From contig NZ_CP022415.1 in the NCBI RefSeq assembly GCF_002222635.1, forward strand, positions 2,046,001 through 2,110,000: 64,000 bases of DNA. The letters are read 5' to 3'. The first letter of the stretch is position 1, and every line of letters begins with the position of its first letter. Origin of the DNA: Pseudosulfitobacter pseudonitzschiae. GTDB taxonomy: Bacteria; Pseudomonadota; Alphaproteobacteria; Rhodobacterales; Rhodobacteraceae. The translations under genes were made by a program, and so were the position numbers. The notes under the pieces were generated by a model. The model had not been told where the DNA came from. It saw only the letters and a program-made list of their open reading frames with translations, and did not search any database. Shown here piece after piece: positions 61,684 through 64,000 of this stretch.

Positions 61684-62577
61684 ATGAACATCGAGGATCT
61701 GCAGACATTCGTCGCCGTGGCCGATGCCGGGGGTGTTTCGGCCGCTGCGCGTCGGCTCGGTCTCTCCAAGTCGATCGTCAGCCGGAGGCTCGTCCGGATC
61801 GAAGCGGAACTCGGCACCCAGCTCCTCGCACGGACGACTCGCGGAGCCGCGCTTACGGAAGCAGGCTCAACGTTCAGAGATCATGCTGCCCGGGCCAGCG
61901 CCGAGATCGACACGGCGCGGGAAGCGATCCTCCCGACGGGCGGTCTGCGTGGCCGCCTGAGGGTCGCGGTGCCGCTCTCCTCCGGTCCGACCCGCTTTGT
62001 CCCCGCGCTTGCGGAAATGGCGCATCGCCACCCGCTGCTCCAGATCAGTACCTCGTACAGCGATCGTTTCGTCGATCTCATTGCGGAGGGGTTTGATTGC
62101 GCGATCCGGGTCGGCACCCTTCCGGATTCCAATCTCGTCGCGAAGCGCATCGGCGCGGTCTATGGATCGCTCGTCGCGAGCCCGGGATACATCAAGGCGC
62201 ACGGTTCACCCCGGACACCCGATGAGGTTGTCACCCATGAGGCGCTCATGCAGGGAACCGAAACCTGGCAATTTCTGGACGGCGACAGGGTCGTCACCGT
62301 TCAACCGCAGGGCAAGTTCAAGGCCGACAGCGGTGCGGCGCTCGCTGCCGCCGCGGCGGCGGAACTTGGCATCGCCTGGCTCCCCGATTGCATCGTGCAT
62401 GACTACGTGGCGTCCGGCGCCCTCGTCCCGATCATGACGGACTATCCCCCACCTCCAGCAGGTACTTATGTCGTCAGGCCGCCGGGCCTGCATCCCGCGC
62501 GGAAAATCCGGGTCCTCACCGAAACCCTGATCGAGTATTTCGAACGACATCCGGACACTCTGCGCCGCGACCGCTGA
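61684..62577 (+). CDS. LysR family transcriptional regulator
   Basis: A 297-residue regulator. The HTH is LQTFVAVADAGGVSAAARRLGLSKSIVSRRLVRIEAELGTQLLAR (about 5-50). The effector domain begins at LRGRLRVAVPLSSGPTRFVP; FDCAIRVGTLPDSNLVAKRIG is the CrgA/DhbR-like group form. ATG 61684 is preceded by GGGGAACGCC. It probably controls the divergent lysE and perhaps the downstream pirin. Confidence 0.92.
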   Translation: MNIEDLQTFVAVADAGGVSAAARRLGLSKSIVSRRLVRIEAELGTQLLARTTRGAALTEAGSTFRDHAARASAEIDTAREAILPTGGLRGRLRVAVPLSSGPTRFVPALAEMAHRHPLLQISTSYSDRFVDLIAEGFDCAIRVGTLPDSNLVAKRIGAVYGSLVASPGYIKAHGSPRTPDEVVTHEALMQGTETWQFLDGDRVVTVQPQGKFKADSGAALAAAAAAELGIAWLPDCIVHDYVASGALVPIMTDYPPPPAGTYVVRPPGLHPARKIRVLTETLIEYFERHPDTLRRDR

Positions 62578-62839
62578 GCCACGAAGGGCGGAAGACCCCG
62601 ACCGGCGGGCGGTGTTGGGCGGAGGCCCATGCTCAGCCTCCGAGACGGCTCACGCGTTCCGCTATCCGCAACACAGCTTGATGCGCGCCAAGACTAGCCG
62701 CCGGAGTGCCAAGTCGCCAATCTACACGACAGTCGCACCGAGTATCGCCCAACCGATCGGGCAGTCCGGATGCATCAAGATCAGGTAGTCGCATCGGCAA
62801 GCATGACGCCGACTGCGAGCCAGAGAGAGGACGACGCTC

Positions 62840-63775
62840 ATGAGTTGGAACCCATCGATCGAACCGGGCTGCCCCGATGATGTTGGAATAGATGCGATCG
62901 AAACCCTCATTGTTCCAAGGTCCCGCGACCTTGGCGATTTTCAGGTCCGGCGCGCCCTGCCCGCACCGAAGAGGCAAATGGTCGGGCCATTCATCTTCTT
63001 CGATCAGGCTGGCCCGGCCGAGTTGTTGACCGGGCAAGGCGTCGATGTTCGACCGCATCCGCATATCGGCCTTGGCACGGTAACCTATCTATTCAAGGGC
63101 GATTTCCATCACCGTGACAGCACTGGCGCCGATCAGGTCATCCGCCCCGGCGCACTGAACTGGATGGTCGCCGGGCGCGGCGTTACCCATTCCGAGCGCA
63201 CGTCTGCGGCTGCCCGCAGCGGTCCGAACGGCCTGTTCGGGATACAGACCTGGCTGGCCCTGCCCGACAGCCATGAAGACATGGCACCCAGCTTCGAACA
63301 CCATGGCAAGGACCTGCTGCCGATGATCGAGGATCGCGGCGTGTCTGTTCGGCTGATCCTCGGTAACGCCTATGGCGAGGTTGCGCCCGCTACGATGCTC
63401 TCGGAGACCTTCTACGCCGATGTGAAGCTCGAGCGGGGAGGCCGCCTGCCGATGCCCGACAATCACGAAGACCGGGGCATCTATATCGTCGAGGGGTCCA
63501 TTTCGGTTGCGGGGCAGGAGTTCGATGCGGGTCAGATGATGGTTTTCCGCCCGGGCGACAAGATCACTGTCGCCGCCGGCGACCGGGGTGCGCGGCTCAT
63601 GATCCTCGGCGGCGCGACGTTTCCCGGCCCGCGCTACATCTGGTGGAACTTCGTCGCCTCCTCGCAGGAACGCATCGAAGCGGCCAAGGCCGAATGGCGC
63701 GCCGCAAACTGGGGCAAGGGGCGCTTCGATCTTCCGGTCGACGACCGCAGCGAGCATATCCCTTTGCCGGATTGA
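62840..63775 (+). CDS. pirin family protein (island copy 2)
   Basis: A 311-residue bicupin. The first cupin has VRPHPHIGLGTVTYLFKGDFHHRDS and NWMVAGRGVTHSER, the full pirin metal set with final Glu. The second cupin holds YIVEGSISVAGQEFDAGQMMVFRPGDKI and ends with a helical tail (SSQERIEAAKAEWRAANWGKGRFDLP), typical of YhaK/quercetinase-type pirins. A GAGAGAGGACGACGCTC stretch gives the ribosome site before ATG 62840. It may be in the LysR regulon. Confidence 0.9.
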   Translation: MSWNPSIEPGCPDDVGIDAIETLIVPRSRDLGDFQVRRALPAPKRQMVGPFIFFDQAGPAELLTGQGVDVRPHPHIGLGTVTYLFKGDFHHRDSTGADQVIRPGALNWMVAGRGVTHSERTSAAARSGPNGLFGIQTWLALPDSHEDMAPSFEHHGKDLLPMIEDRGVSVRLILGNAYGEVAPATMLSETFYADVKLERGGRLPMPDNHEDRGIYIVEGSISVAGQEFDAGQMMVFRPGDKITVAAGDRGARLMILGGATFPGPRYIWWNFVASSQERIEAAKAEWRAANWGKGRFDLPVDDRSEHIPLPD

Positions 63776-63875
63776 CCGGTGCGACCGACAGGACTGCCGG
63801 GACGCCCTGCGGGCGACCCCGTAGCCAAATAACTGACTCCCGCATGGGAGCGATGCTGGATGGAGAAGACGCGCA

Positions 63876-64000
63876 ATGAACACCAAATGGCCCCGACTCG
63901 ACTACCTTGAATGGCGCGAGACCTGTTCCGCCCTGCACCTCTATCTGCAGATCGTCGGTAAATACCGGCTGGCGCACACGCCGTGGCTTAACCATTCTTG
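63876..64000 (+). CDS. DUF5996 family protein, N-terminal part (cut by window edge)
   Basis: The first 41 residues: MNTKWPRLDYLEWRETCSALHLYLQIVGKYRLAHTP and WLNHSW at the edge. The W..LxYxxWxxTxxxLHxxxQIVGKxR....NHxW pattern is DUF5996. GATGGAGAAGACGCGCA gives a ribosome site (GGAGAAG). Function unknown. Confidence 0.75.
   Translation, partial: MNTKWPRLDYLEWRETCSALHLYLQIVGKYRLAHTPWLNHS

Noticed and set aside
1-64000. CRISPR array or cas genes
   Set aside because: No regularly spaced direct repeats and no Cas-like protein were seen.

Overview
The window is high-GC alphaproteobacterial chromosome, most likely from the Roseobacter group of the Rhodobacterales. Evidence includes an RpoH sigma factor downstream of an RluA-type pseudouridine synthase, a GTTC-N7-GTTC type LexA box in front of mmcB, a tRNA-His gene without G-1, the block hom-glpX-recJ, a carnitine catabolic cluster, a pyrrolysine-free MttB homologue and an H-NOX-like gene. 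Most genes are packed in short operons with ATGA-type stop/start overlaps.

Layout. 1-11.9 kb holds housekeeping and repair genes: a TPR protein (cut by the window edge), an SCP2 protein, an alpha/beta hydrolase, the ligase-associated exonuclease and ATP-dependent DNA ligase pair, an M3 peptidase, a GNAT enzyme, a DksA/TraR zinc finger, an M19 dipeptidase, a capsule-type protein, rpoH, a pseudouridine synthase and tRNA-His. 11.9-24 kb holds another GNAT enzyme, a flavin monooxygenase, SOS-controlled mmcB, an unknown membrane/ClpP-like pair, a probable 6S RNA, a pirin, a TetR regulator with its operator, hom, glpX, recJ and tRNA-Glu.

24.0-33.9 kb is a mobile element next to tRNA-Glu. It has a tyrosine integrase, a divergent repressor switch with two identical-type palindromes, a small AT-rich cargo operon, and a head/packaging set (gp6-type connector, large terminase, adaptor, HNH nuclease, capsid, protease, portal) in an unusual order. 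No tail, lysis or replication genes are seen. Its far end runs in frame into a host HNOBA gene that has lost its C-terminal part. It is either a capsid-forming phage satellite or a prophage truncated by a deletion.

34.1-56.5 kb is host DNA again: an H-NOX-like protein, an MttB homologue, an HAD phosphatase, a PleD-like diguanylate cyclase, an EF-hand/sigma/anti-sigma/CpxP-like envelope module, a DUF983 protein, a NUDIX enzyme, an EamA transporter, a desaturase with a divergent XRE regulator, carnitine degradation (dehydrogenase-thioesterase fusion, BKACE enzyme, GlxA/CdhR-type activator, with a lipocalin lipoprotein in between), an aldo/keto reductase, an MFS transporter, metG and a chemoreceptor. 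56.9-64 kb looks like an acquired island. It starts with the stub of a P4-type integrase and carries two pirins, a DUF4260 protein, an FMN reductase, a chloroperoxidase-type hydrolase, a LysE exporter, a LysR regulator and the start of a DUF5996 gene.
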